A DNA stretch of 64,000 nucleotides from CAKZLS01 sp963701445 (GTDB taxonomy: Bacteria; Pseudomonadota; Alphaproteobacteria; Rhodospirillales; Defluviicoccaceae): assembly GCA_963701445.1 (NCBI GenBank), contig CAVPAM010000002.1:186001-250000 (forward strand). The letters run 5' to 3'. Made by a program: the position numbers and the translations under genes. The notes beneath the pieces were generated by a model. It saw nothing but the letters and a program-made list of their open reading frames with translations, was not told the DNA's origin and ran no database searches. This document shows positions 18,663 through 27,490 of this stretch, piece by piece (positions within the stretch are counted from its first letter, which is position 1; each line of letters starts with the position of its first letter).

Positions 18663-19106
18663 CTACTGAGGTGACGAAAGTTTATCCACGCGGCGCTGAT
18701 GCCGGCCGCCCTCGAAATCGGTTTCCAAAAATACCTGGAGGCAGTCGCGCGCCACGTCAACGCCGATCACGCGCCCACCGAAACAGATGACATTGGCGTC
18801 GTTATGCTGACGGGCCATTCGCGCCCCGAAGGCATCGTGAACAAGCGCCGCGCGCACCTCCGGAAACCGGTTAGCGGCAATACTGATTCCGATCCCGCTG
18901 CCGCAGATCAAAACGCCGCGGCGCGCCCGTCCTTCTCTCAGGACCCGCGCCAACGCATAGCCAAAGTCCGGATAGTCAACCAACTCCGGACCGTCGGCGC
19001 CAAGATCCAAAACGGTCCACGCCGAAGCGCGCAACTGGTCCTTTATCGCCAATTTCAAATCATAGCCCGCGTGATCGCTCGCCACGGCGATGACTTTATC
19101 CACCAT
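18663..19106 (-). CDS. rpiB: Ribose 5-phosphate isomerase B
   Basis: Interconverts ribose 5-phosphate and ribulose 5-phosphate in the pentose phosphate pathway. 147 residues of the RpiB/LacA fold. It has VIAVASDHAGYDLK, the catalytic cysteine loop VLICGSGIGISIAANR, and RQHNDANVICFGGRVIG with the catalytic histidine region. It is first in the minus-strand series, 23 bases ahead of glyA, an arrangement frequent in alphaproteobacteria. The promoter must lie in the 461-base region shared with mucR. Confidence 0.94.
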   Translation of the reverse strand: MVDKVIAVASDHAGYDLKLAIKDQLRASAWTVLDLGADGPELVDYPDFGYALARVLREGRARRGVLICGSGIGISIAANRFPEVRAALVHDAFGARMARQHNDANVICFGGRVIGVDVARDCLQVFLETDFEGGRHQRRVDKLSSPQ

Positions 19107-19567
19107 CTACCGGAACCCGCCTCCGTGCATCCATACCAAGGCGCGGGCGTTGCCATCGCGCGCGCCCATTCACCCCGGTTCTGCTTTTCGCATACCATAT
19201 GTCGAATGCGGCGACCATACCACCACAAATTATCGCCTCAAACCCGATGAAAGTCCAACCGCCCCACCAATGCAAGGGACGCGGCGTGGACGAACGAACG
19301 CCAGCATCCCGGTGGCGTTCGACATCCGTGCCCGCCGATAGAGGTTCGATGCCCTAATTGCTTTGCAAAAAACCACCCGACGCTCTATTCACAGAAAAAC
19401 AGGTCGAATTTCGTGGCCTGAAGAGACCTCCCTTGCTTTTTTATTGATCGAAATTCCGTTTGTGAGAGGCGAATACTCTTAAATTGTGTTTTGGAATTGA
19501 CACCAACATGGCTAAGTGTATTAGTCCAAAATTGTGAAACATGCCAATCAGGTCAGGGTGAGTGCCC
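19107..19567. other. Divergent intergenic region rpiB / mucR
   Basis: 461 bases between divergent starts. The mucR-proximal 150 bases are clearly AT-richer than the surroundings, as expected for a MucR-type promoter, since these proteins bind AT-rich, flexible DNA and repress their own genes. Short frames here have no family character. A likely mucR promoter is listed separately. No tRNA or terminator was seen. Confidence 0.6.
19497..19524 (+). promoter_or_regulatory. Probable sigma70-type promoter of mucR
   Basis: TTGACA at 19497-19502, 16-base spacer, TATTAG at 19519-19524. The -35 is consensus and the -10 matches four of six positions. It sits 44 bases before the mucR start in AT-rich DNA. 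An AGGGTGAG between it and the ATG can act as ribosome binding site. Confidence 0.6.
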
Positions 19568-19987
19568 ATGAATGAAAATATCGACGAGAGAGTATCTCGC
19601 GACGACGTTTTGCGTATGGCGGTAGACGTCGTGGCGGCATACGTCAGTAACAATCAGATATCCTCGGGACAAATTTCCGAGATCATCAACAGCGTTTACA
19701 ATTCGTTGATCGGACTAGACGATACCCCCTCCGAAACAGACAGTGAGCTGCAAAAGCCGGCGATAGCGATACGCAAATCAGTGACTCCTGATTTCATAAT
19801 TTGCCTCGAAGACGGCAAGAAGCTGAAAATGCTCAAACGCCACCTGAGGACAACCTACAACTTGACCCCGGAGGAATACCGGACGAAGTGGGGATTGCCA
19901 CCAGACTACCCAATGGTGGCCCCCAATTATGCCAAGCAGCGATCGCAATTCGCAAAAGACATCGGACTAGGCCGCAAGGACGCCTAA
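19568..19987 (+). CDS. mucR: MucR/Ros-family zinc-finger transcriptional regulator
   Basis: Pleiotropic alphaproteobacterial regulator (MucR, Ros, RosR), 139 residues. The N-terminal oligomerisation region (RMAVDVVAAYVSNNQI, ISEIINSVYNSL) is followed by the DNA-binding core SVTPDFIICLEDGKKLKMLKRHLRTTY with the family cysteine and histidines, and ends YPMVAPNYAKQRSQFAKDIGLGRK. The first cysteine of the classical Ros pair is replaced by aspartate (PDFIIC), as in many MucR proteins. ATG 19568 is preferred to a GTG six bases upstream. The TAA stop coincides with the outer end of an IS630 remnant, so the native 3' region has been lost or displaced. Confidence 0.93.
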   Translation: MNENIDERVSRDDVLRMAVDVVAAYVSNNQISSGQISEIINSVYNSLIGLDDTPSETDSELQKPAIAIRKSVTPDFIICLEDGKKLKMLKRHLRTTYNLTPEEYRTKWGLPPDYPMVAPNYAKQRSQFAKDIGLGRKDA

Positions 19988-20295
19988 TACCATTTTGCAT
20001 TGATTAGAACGCATAGGCCCATTTGCGTTGTCCGATGGACATGATGGTCCAAGTCTGGTTGATGAGTCTGTTCCAGGCTTCGCAGCAGAGGGCAAGGATT
20101 TGATCGTAGGATTGGAAGACCCTGTTGGAGAGCCAATTGTCGCGGATGAATTGCCAGATGTTTTCGACCGGATTGAGTTCGGGCGATCTCGGCGGCAGGG
20201 ATAGCAAGGTAATGTTTTCGGGTATGGCGAGTTTGCTCGTGGTGTGCCAACCGGCCTGGTCGAGGATGAGGACAGCGTGGGCGCCCGGCGCCACC
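19986..20295 (-). mobile_element. IS630-family remnant (transposase C-terminus only)
   Basis: The frame ending at 20004 encodes the last 95 or so residues of an IS630-type transposase: VAPGAHAVLILDQAGWH with one catalytic aspartate, then LPPRSPELNPVENIWQF containing the late acidic residue, and DNWLSNRVF. The first two thirds of the gene are absent. The upstream edge at 20295 is exactly where the IS5-type terminal repeat begins, so the IS5 element inserted into or deleted this gene. The outer end begins with ATACCA right at the mucR stop codon TAA, consistent with the TA target of this family. Non-functional. Confidence 0.85.
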
Positions 20296-20429
20296 TGGAC
20301 ACCTCGAAATACCGGATAATTGAGGCCCGGCGGAGTCAATTGCTCGCTGTCACTCCAGAGGAGAGGTCGTTTTTGGCCTGATTTACGGGTTTCCGGGCTG
20401 TGTTGGCAGCTTTTTCGCTTTGTTTTCCA

Positions 20430-20667
20430 TTATCCGGGCACACTTCGGGCTTCGAGCCAGACGAGGCGCTTCATGTTGTAGACCAGGTTGGCCATGCCGA
20501 TCTTGGTTCTGGCGCGGGCGATGCCGACGGTGCGGATGAACAGGGCCATGGGCCCTTTCTGCGCGGCAAAGACATGCTCGACGAGGGCGCGGACTTTCGA
20601 TTTCCGACCGTTCGCCCTTGAGGTTCTTTCCGGCATCGGCTTGCCCATCGGCTTCTTGCGGTGAACC
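20430..20667 (-). pseudogene. IS5-family transposase, C-terminal fragment
   Basis: About 79 residues: VHRKKPMGKPMPERT, then KSKVRALVEHVFAAQKG with the catalytic glutamate of the DDE triad, and IRTVGIARARTKIGMANLVYNMKRL, ending at 20430. It continues the protein whose N-terminal part is found 2.4 kb to the right, beyond the IS66 insert. It has no start codon of its own and cannot be functional. Confidence 0.85.
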
Positions 20668-20712
20668 TGACCGTCCGGTGAGGGCGCTCTGTTTGAGCGA
20701 GCGGTTTGCCTG

Positions 20713-22216
20713 TTACGCTGCCTCGGCAGTGTAACGCCAAGGCATCAACTCATCCAGCCGAGTGATTTTGTGATCGGCGATGCAACCGAGGACGTGGGTG
20801 AGCCAAGCTTGTGGGTCGACGCCGTTCAGCTTCGCTGTTTCGATCAAGGTATAGGCGGTCGCGGCCGCCTTGCCGCCGCCCTCGGAGCCGACAAAGAGGT
20901 AGTTCTTGCGGCCGATGGCCACGGGCTTCATGGCGCGCTCGGCCGTATTGTTGTCGATTTCCAGGAAGCCATGATCGAGATAGGGGCGCAGCTTCTTCAT
21001 CCGGGCTCAGGGCGTAGCGGATCGCCTTGGCGAGCTCGGATTTGCCAGAGATCCTCGGTAACTGGGCGTGTAGCCACCCTTCGAGATCATCGAGGATCGG
21101 CCTGGCGCGGTCCCGCCGAAGCTGCACCCGCTTATCAGGCGGGCGGCCTCGACCAGCCTTCTCGACGGCGTACAGGCCGGCGATCCGCTTGATCGCCTCC
21201 TCGGCAATGACCGAGCTTTCGGACTGGAAGACATCGACGAACTTGCGGCGGATATGGGCCATACAGGCAACCTCACGGATGCTGCCTGAGCGGTAAAGCT
21301 CATTGAAGCCGGCATAGCCGTCGGCGTGCATCCATCCTTCAAAGCCGTTGAGATGCTGGGCGGGGTGCTCGCCTTTGCGGTCGACGGTGAATTGGTACCA
21401 GGCTGCCGGTGGATCCGGCCCGAGCCACGGCCGCTCGTCACGTACGTAGGTCCAGATCCGGGCTGTCTTGGTTCGGCCGTTGCCCGGGGCCTGCATCTTG
21501 AGCGGTGTGTCATCGGCGAAGATCGCCGGACCACTCAACACGTGCCGGCCGATCGCATCGGCCAAAGGCTCCAAAAGGGCTGTCGCCTTACCGACCCAGT
21601 CACAGAGCGTCGACCGGTCAAGGTCGATGCCTTCGCGCTCGAAAATCTGGCTTTGGCGATACAAGGGAAGGTGATCAGCATATTTGCTGATCAGCACGTG
21701 CGCCAGCAGGCCGGCGCCAGGTCGGCCGCGCTCGATCGGCCGTGACGGCAGTGGCGCCTGACAGATGGTCTCGCAGCAGGTGCAGGCCATGCGCGGCCGG
21801 ACGATCCGGTTCACGACGAACCGCCCGGGCACGTAATCCAGTTCCTCGGTGACATCCTCGCCGAGTACCCTCAGCTTGCCGCCGCAGGTACAAGCCGCAC
21901 CCGGCGACAGCACCTCCTCGTTGCGCGGCAGGTCCGCCGGCAGCGGCTTGCGCCTTGGTCTGGTCTTCGGCGCCGCGGTGTCATTGTGCACTGGCGGCAC
22001 GGTCTTGGAGGCCGCAATCTCTTCTTCCTCGAGCCGCAACTGAAGCTGGTCCATGGTCTCGGACTTCGAGCCGAAACGATGGCGGCGATGGCCGGCGAGC
22101 TGGTGCTCCAGCTTGGCTATCTTGAGCGCTTGGGACTTCACCAACTCAACCAGGCCCTCGGCGGTCTGGCGAAGTTCGTCGGGATCGGAAGGCAGCGTTC
22201 CAGGCGCATCCAGCAT
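20713..22216 (-). pseudogene. IS66-family transposase TnpC, frame broken by one extra base
   Basis: DDE transposase of IS66. The main frame has the leucine-rich N-terminus, the zinc-finger-like CTCGGKLR and RMACTCCETI, IFADDTPLKMQ (first aspartate) and WMHADGYAGFNELY (second). It shifts at GCCCGG near 21003-21005. The last 95 residues, including the catalytic glutamate in EIDNNTAERAMKP and the C-terminal LDELMPWRYT, are in the next frame. Dropping one G/C restores 500 residues. As written the catalytic triad is split and the enzyme would be dead. Confidence 0.9.
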
Positions 22217-22279
22217 GGCCGATCTTATAGCCCGACGAGACGGCCATGTGAATCTTATAGTATTGGTTTCGTTGAGAAA

Positions 22280-22627
22280 TTATCCTGCCGTCAGCGGCCG
22301 CCAGGTGCGGGCCGGCGCCCGCCAGTCAATGCCCTCCAACAGCATCGCCAGCTGTGCCGGCGTCACCGAGACCTTGCCATCGGCCGGAGACGGCCAGACG
22401 AAGCGTCCCTTCTCCAAACGCTTTGAAAACAGGCACGCGCCCTGGCCGTCGAACCAGATCACCTTGACCAGATCACCGCGCCGGCCTCGGAAAACGAAGA
22501 GGTGGCCGCAGAAGGGATCGGCCGCCAGAACCTTCTCCGCCAGAGCCGAAAGCCCGTTAAAGCCCTTCCGCATGTCCGTCACCCCGGCCGCCAGCCAGAC
22601 CCTGGTGTTCGACGGAACCGGGATCAC
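22280..22627 (-). CDS. tnpB: IS66 accessory protein TnpB
   Basis: 115-residue IS66 Orf2 protein, full length: VWLAAGVTDMRKGFNGLSALAE, then HLFVFRGRRGDLVKVIWFDGQGACLFSKRLE in family order and RFVWP. Required with TnpA and TnpC for transposition of IS66 elements; its biochemical role is not clear. It overlaps tnpA by four bases. Confidence 0.93.
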   Translation of the reverse strand: MIPVPSNTRVWLAAGVTDMRKGFNGLSALAEKVLAADPFCGHLFVFRGRRGDLVKVIWFDGQGACLFSKRLEKGRFVWPSPADGKVSVTPAQLAMLLEGIDWRAPARTWRPLTAG

Positions 22628-22986
22628 ACCGATAGACCCCGGATAAGCCGGGCCAGAGCCTCGGGGTCATAGCTGCCGGTGATCCGCAGGCGGTGGCCAC
22701 CGGCCAGGTCGATCTCGATCCGACTCTGGACGCTCGTCGCAGGATGCCGCCATTCGTGCTCCTCGACGATCTGGACAGGCAGGAAAGGCCCCAACTCCTC
22801 AGGCGACCCTTCAATCAGCTCCCTGGACACGAAACGCGGATCTCGCAGCCAGGTGAAGACCAGGTTCGCGTTCACGTCGTAGCGCCGCGCAACCTGGCTC
22901 ACAGAGACCCCAGGCACGCGCGTCTGCGCGCAGACCATCCGCTTCTCGTCGTCTGTCCAGACCCGACGCTTCCGACCCTTCGCCAC
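22624..22986 (-). CDS. tnpA: IS66 accessory protein TnpA
   Basis: 120 residues, the IS66 Orf1 protein. It has an N-terminal helix-turn-helix of the transposase IS3/IS911 type (RRVWTDDEKRMVCAQTRVPGVSVSQVARRYDVNANLVFTWLRD in order) and a C-terminal region GGHRLRITGSYD. Complete and in frame. It is the first gene of the IS66 operon; a palindrome GTGTCCAT...ATGGACAC (23001-23024) lies just upstream and may belong to the element's end or promoter. Confidence 0.9.
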   Translation of the reverse strand: MAKGRKRRVWTDDEKRMVCAQTRVPGVSVSQVARRYDVNANLVFTWLRDPRFVSRELIEGSPEELGPFLPVQIVEEHEWRHPATSVQSRIEIDLAGGHRLRITGSYDPEALARLIRGLSV

Positions 22987-23027
22987 CTCGAACCCCGATA
23001 GTGTCCATTATCCAAAATGGACACTAA

Positions 23028-23065
23028 CCAACTCTAACCCTGACCGTCAGAGCAGGCAGACCGGA
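23028..23065. repeat. 38-bp direct repeat, inner copy
   Basis: Begins CCAACTCTAACCCTGACCGT and ends AGCAGGCAGACCGGA. It matches 23976-24013 at 36 of 38 positions in the same orientation. It lies at the junction between the IS66 insert and the truncated IS5 transposase. Confidence 0.85.
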
Positions 23066-23904
23066 TGCGAGACGAAACCGTTCTTCGCCATGTGCGTTTC
23101 GTTCTTGTTGGAACGGTAGGCGGTGTCTGCCCAGACGGTGCTTGCCGTGTTGTTCTTGTCCAAAAGCTCGGGCAGCCGGGCACCGTCGTGGGCGGCGGCG
23201 TCGGTCACCGTCCATTTGCGGATCAAGCCGTGTCGTTTGTCGGTCGAGATATGGTTTTTGTACCCGAAGGCCGGGATCGTCAGATCCCGCTGGGGCTGGC
23301 CGTCCTCGCGGGGCTTGGCCTTGGAAAACTTCACCGTCCAGCGGGCATCAACGTCCTTCTGGCGCAGCTTGGCGGGCTTGTCCTCCCAGCCTTCCGGAAT
23401 GCGCCCTTGCTTGATGGCCTGCTTTTCGCCGTCGGTGTTGCGCTGTCTCGGAGCCGCGACGATGGTGGCATCCATGATTTGCCCGGACATGGCCAGATAG
23501 CCCTTCTCGGTCAAAACCTTGTCGAACCGGGCAAAAAGCTTGTCCATGGCTTCGGCCTGGGTGAGGTGTTCCCGAAACAGCCAGATCGTCGTGGCATCGG
23601 GAACCGGGTCCTTCATCCCCAAACCCAGGAACCGCATGAACGACAAGCGGTCCCGGATCATGAATTCCGTCTGTTCGTCCGAAAGCGTGTACAGCGCCTG
23701 GAGAACCAAAATCTTAAACATTAGAACCAGGTCGTACGGCGGACGTCCGCCCTTACAACCGTCGGACCTCTTGACCGCTTTTTCAAGCCGGTAACGAAAC
23801 GCCTCGAAGTTCACAACGTCCGACAGACGCTCCAACGGATCGCCCGACTTGCTGAGTTGATCATACCGGTAATCAAGGTCGAAAAAACCAGGCTGACGAT
23901 CCAT
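23047..23904 (-). pseudogene. IS5-family transposase, N-terminal fragment
   Basis: 285 codons from ATG 23904, with FFDLDYRYDQLSKSGDPLERL, the IS5 N-terminal domain (YDLVLMFKILVLQALYTLSDEQ), IMDATIVAAPRQRN with the first catalytic aspartate and VWADTAYRSNKN with the second. After NGFVS the sequence leaves the family and reaches a stop (HPVCLL). The missing C-terminal part with the catalytic glutamate is at 20430-20667. The frame is otherwise undamaged, so the disruption looks recent. Confidence 0.88.
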
Positions 23905-23975
23905 TCCGGCCTCCCATGAAACACAGGACCCATTGAATCAGACTGCCGTCAAAGCAACCAGGTTTTTCGAGGTGT

Positions 23976-24013
23976 CCAACTCTAACCTTGACCGTAAGAG
24001 CAGGCAGACCGGA
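23976..24013. repeat. 38-bp direct repeat, outer copy
   Basis: Second copy of the repeat at 23028-23065, differing at two positions. It starts with the last three bases of the IS5 right terminal repeat and runs outward into the livK side, so it marks the sequence flanking the element. Confidence 0.85.
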
Positions 24014-24187
24014 CGGACACGCTGATGCCTTTCAGATTGCCGTCTTTGTTTGAAGCAGGAATTGAGCTTTTCAATGATGGCCACCGTGAGCCGGATGCTT
24101 TAGCGCTAGTTCGCGGATCCGATCCTTCGTCTCCGCCTAGACCGTTCGAAGATTGCTCTTGTGGATCGGCGTATGAACACCGTTTAC

Positions 24188-24225
24188 AAAAACAGGATCC
24201 GACATATTGGTTACGCCGGATCCTG
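24188..24225 (-). terminator. Intrinsic terminator of livK
   Basis: On the minus strand a 9-bp perfect stem CGGATCCTG / CAGGATCCG (24217-24225 with 24193-24201) is followed by TTTTTG. It lies 37 bases after the livK stop. The remaining bases up to the IS island (24014-24187) hold no recognisable gene. Confidence 0.82.
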
Positions 24226-24261
24226 CTGTATTCAGTTGAGCGGTTGTTTATGGATGACCGC

Positions 24262-25371
24262 TTAATCTACGTAGTCGTACTTGCCGTCTTTCCAAACATA
24301 GAAGACATAGCCGGGCGCGGTGACATCGCCTTTTTCGTCGAAGCCGATTTCACCCAGCACCGTCTCGAACTTATTCGCCCGAAGTGCCTTCGCAACGTCC
24401 GCGGTCTCGGTCGTGCCAGCTTTTTCCACCGCCTGAGCCCACGCCTGAATCGCGCCGTAGGTGTAAAGATTGTACCCCTCCGGCTCGATACCCTTGGCGC
24501 GGAAGCGCTCGACCACGGGAGCGGCGACCGGGTTCTTGCGCGGGTCGGGGCTGAAGGTCATCAACGTGCCCTCGCCCGTATCACCGGTGATCTTCCAGTA
24601 CTCATCGGTCACCAGGGCATCGCCGGACACCAGTTGCGGCTTGTAGCCCTGCTCGTGAGCCTGACGGATCATGAGACCGGCTTCCGTGTGATAACCGCCC
24701 ACATAAATGACGTCGATACCCTCGGCCTTCAGTTTGCTGATCAGCGCGGTATAGTCTTTTTCGCCAGCGGTGTAGGCCTCGTAAAGCGTCTCCGTGATGC
24801 CCAGGCTATTCAGCTGCTTCTTGGTCTCATCGGCCAACCCCTTGCCGTAGGCGGTCTTGTCGTGGAGGATCGCAATCTTCTTGCCCTTGAAATTATCGGC
24901 AAGGTAGTTGCCGGCAACGATGCCCTGCTGGTCGTCGCGGCCACAGGTACGGAAAACGTTGTCGCCGCCTTCCTCGGTAAGCTTGGGGTTGGTCGAGGCC
25001 GGAGAAATCTGCAGGATGTTCTCTTCCTCATAAACCTTGGAAGCGGGAATCGAGGATCCCGAGCAGAAATGCCCGGCCATGAACACGACACCGTCGCTGG
25101 CCGCCTTGTTGGCCACCGCCACGGCCTGCTTGGGGTCGCAGGCATCGTCTTCGATGACAAGCTCAAGTTGCTTGCCGAGCACGCCGCCCGCCGCGTTGAT
25201 ATCGATGACGGCCATTTCCGCGCCATTCTTCATCTGTTCGCCGAAGGTGGCGTATTGCCCGGTCATCGGGCCAGCGGTTCCGATCTTGATGGTGTCCGCC
25301 GCCTGGGCGGACCCGACGCCCACCGCTGTCAAGGCGACGGCAGCCGCGAGCGCTGTTTTCAAATGTTTCAT
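24262..25371 (-). CDS. livK: Branched-chain amino acid ABC transporter, periplasmic binding protein
   Basis: 369-residue type I periplasmic binding protein. The Sec signal MKHLKTALAAAVALTAVGVGSAQA is cleaved before ADTIKIG. The ligand-binding fold shows GPMTGQYATFGEQMKNG, EDDACDPKQAVAVANK, and GHFCSGSSIPASKVYEEENI with the two disulfide cysteines of Leu/Ile/Val-binding proteins. It lies last in the liv cluster after a 170-base gap, has its own terminator, and probably its own promoter, which fits the higher expression usual for binding proteins. Confidence 0.94.
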   Translation of the reverse strand: MKHLKTALAAAVALTAVGVGSAQAADTIKIGTAGPMTGQYATFGEQMKNGAEMAVIDINAAGGVLGKQLELVIEDDACDPKQAVAVANKAASDGVVFMAGHFCSGSSIPASKVYEEENILQISPASTNPKLTEEGGDNVFRTCGRDDQQGIVAGNYLADNFKGKKIAILHDKTAYGKGLADETKKQLNSLGITETLYEAYTAGEKDYTALISKLKAEGIDVIYVGGYHTEAGLMIRQAHEQGYKPQLVSGDALVTDEYWKITGDTGEGTLMTFSPDPRKNPVAAPVVERFRAKGIEPEGYNLYTYGAIQAWAQAVEKAGTTETADVAKALRANKFETVLGEIGFDEKGDVTAPGYVFYVWKDGKYDYVD

Positions 25372-25541
25372 CGTGGGTTCTCCTTCCCGTTTAACAAATC
25401 GACCTTGAGCCAGTGATCATTTAAGGCTGATATATGCTCGAGATCCGCAAAAGCAGCCCTATTGCTTTGGTTGCCAAGAGTTTAAGCAGATAAACGCGAT
25501 ATACGTTATATCTTTTTCAGCTTCCGACCCTACCAAAAGTC

Positions 25542-25883
25542 CTAGTGCCGGGTTTTCCACCCAAACAGGCCAGATCGTTCATAGAGCCATGGATACTGGT
25601 TCACCATTTTGCGCGCGCGCGTCAGACAAAACGCGAACCAGGCGATGGCAATCAGGACGACGACATCGATAACGTATCCGCTCAACGACAGGAGCTCTCC
25701 GTCGAAAAGCGAAAAAATGAGAAAGCGGGAAGCCAACCCAAGGAGCGCGGAATAGACGAATAGCTGCCACACGGGACGCCAAGTGTTGGCCATGGCCTGG
25801 CCGGTCATGTACGCGGCAAATCCAATGATAATGCAGGTCACGCCGACAAAAACCTGCGGGGATGTTCCAAGCAAACTGTCCAT
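25542..25883 (-). CDS. DUF6867-like small membrane protein of the liv cluster
   Basis: 113 residues with three or four predicted transmembrane helices (VGVTCIIIGFAAYMTGQAMA, WQLFVYSALLGLASRFLIF, VIDVVVLIAIAWFAFCL) and a basic C-terminal tail. It starts five bases after livF and belongs to the same transcript. Proteins of this type (DUF6867 in my recollection) recur next to livF in alphaproteobacteria, suggesting an accessory role in branched-chain amino acid uptake; no function has been shown to my knowledge. Confidence 0.75.
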   Translation of the reverse strand: MDSLLGTSPQVFVGVTCIIIGFAAYMTGQAMANTWRPVWQLFVYSALLGLASRFLIFSLFDGELLSLSGYVIDVVVLIAIAWFAFCLTRARKMVNQYPWLYERSGLFGWKTRH

Positions 25884-25888
25884 CGAAG

Positions 25889-26608
<720 letters not shown>

Positions 26609-26612
26609 GCGG

Positions 26613-27490
26613 CTACACCTTGTCCGACGCCAAATCTTCGGCCACTTCGGGCGGCAACTCTTCGTCCTCCTCCTCCCCCAGATAGGCGCGAATGACGGCG
26701 GGATCATTGCGCACCTGCTCCGGCGAGCCATCGGAAATCTTGCGTCCGTAGTCAAGAACAACGATGTGGTCGGAAATTTCCATGACCACGCTCATGTCGT
26801 GTTCAATCAGCAATAGTCCGATCTTGTGTTCATCGCGGATATACGTGAGCAGTTTGTTAAGGTCGCTCGATTCCTTCGGATTGAGGCCGGCGGCCGGCTC
26901 GTCCAGACACAGGAGGACAGGTTCGGTGCACATGGAGCGCGCGATCTCCAGACGCCGCTGATCCCCGTAAGGAAGGTTTCCGGCATCCCAGTCCGCCCGA
27001 TCCGTCAAACCCACGCGATCCATCCAGTATCGAGCCAAGTCCACGGCCTTGGCTTCCGCGTTGCGGTAGCGAGGCAGACCAAACAAACCCGCGAATGTGA
27101 ATGCCGAGGCGTGCATCAACTTATTGTGCTGAGCGACGATCAGATTTTCGAGAACGGACATCTGGGCGAACAGGCGAATATTCTGAAAAGTCCGGGCGAC
27201 ACCGGCCTTCTGAGGAATCTGGTAGCCCTCCATCCGTTCCAGCAGAAACGGCCCCTTTCGGGATGGTTAAGGGATAGTCGCCCCACCGTCGGCGTGTAGA
27301 AACCCGTCAAACAGTTGAAAACGGTCGTCTTTCCAGCCCCATTCGGGCCGATGATGGCCGTGATCTTCCTGTCGGCGGCGTCGAAGGAAACATCGTCGAT
27401 CGCGACAAGCCCTCCGAACCGCATGGTCAAGTGCTCAACGGCGAGAAGCGGCGCGTTCGGGTCGCCGGCGTTCCTGGGTGACGCGCTCAT
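26613..27490 (-). pseudogene. livG: livG, ABC transporter ATPase, frame broken
   Basis: Second ATPase of the Liv transporter. The N-terminal 80 residues from 27490 carry LTMRFGGLVAIDDVSF, Walker A GPNGAGKTT and FNCLTGFYTPTVGRL. The frame then fails near 27249-27255 (AGGGGCCGTTTC). The other frame continues with FLLERMEGYQIPQKAGVARTFQNIRLF, the signature region YGDQRRLEIARSM and Walker B LLCLDEPAAGLNP. Here one base must be added (or two removed), unlike the other broken genes. Restored length is about 292. It overlaps livM by four bases. Confidence 0.9.

Larger units (their letters stand above)
20296..23978 (-). mobile_element. IS5-family element split by an IS66-family element
   Basis: Terminal inverted repeats TGGACACCTCGAAATACC (20296-20313) and TGGACACCTCGAAAAACC (complement of 23961-23978) match at 17 of 18 positions. 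They bound a transposase gene whose N-terminal part is at 23047-23904 and C-terminal part at 20430-20667. Between them lies a complete IS66 gene set (20668-23046). The IS5 parts add to about 1.3 kb and the insert to about 2.4 kb, both normal for their families. Flanking target duplications are not clean (ACC against ACT), which hints at later rearrangement. Confidence 0.82.

Noticed and set aside
24025..25416. 463-codon plus-strand frame opposite livK
   Set aside because: livK has an intact signal peptide and fold on the minus strand; the plus frame is a shadow extended into the spacer.
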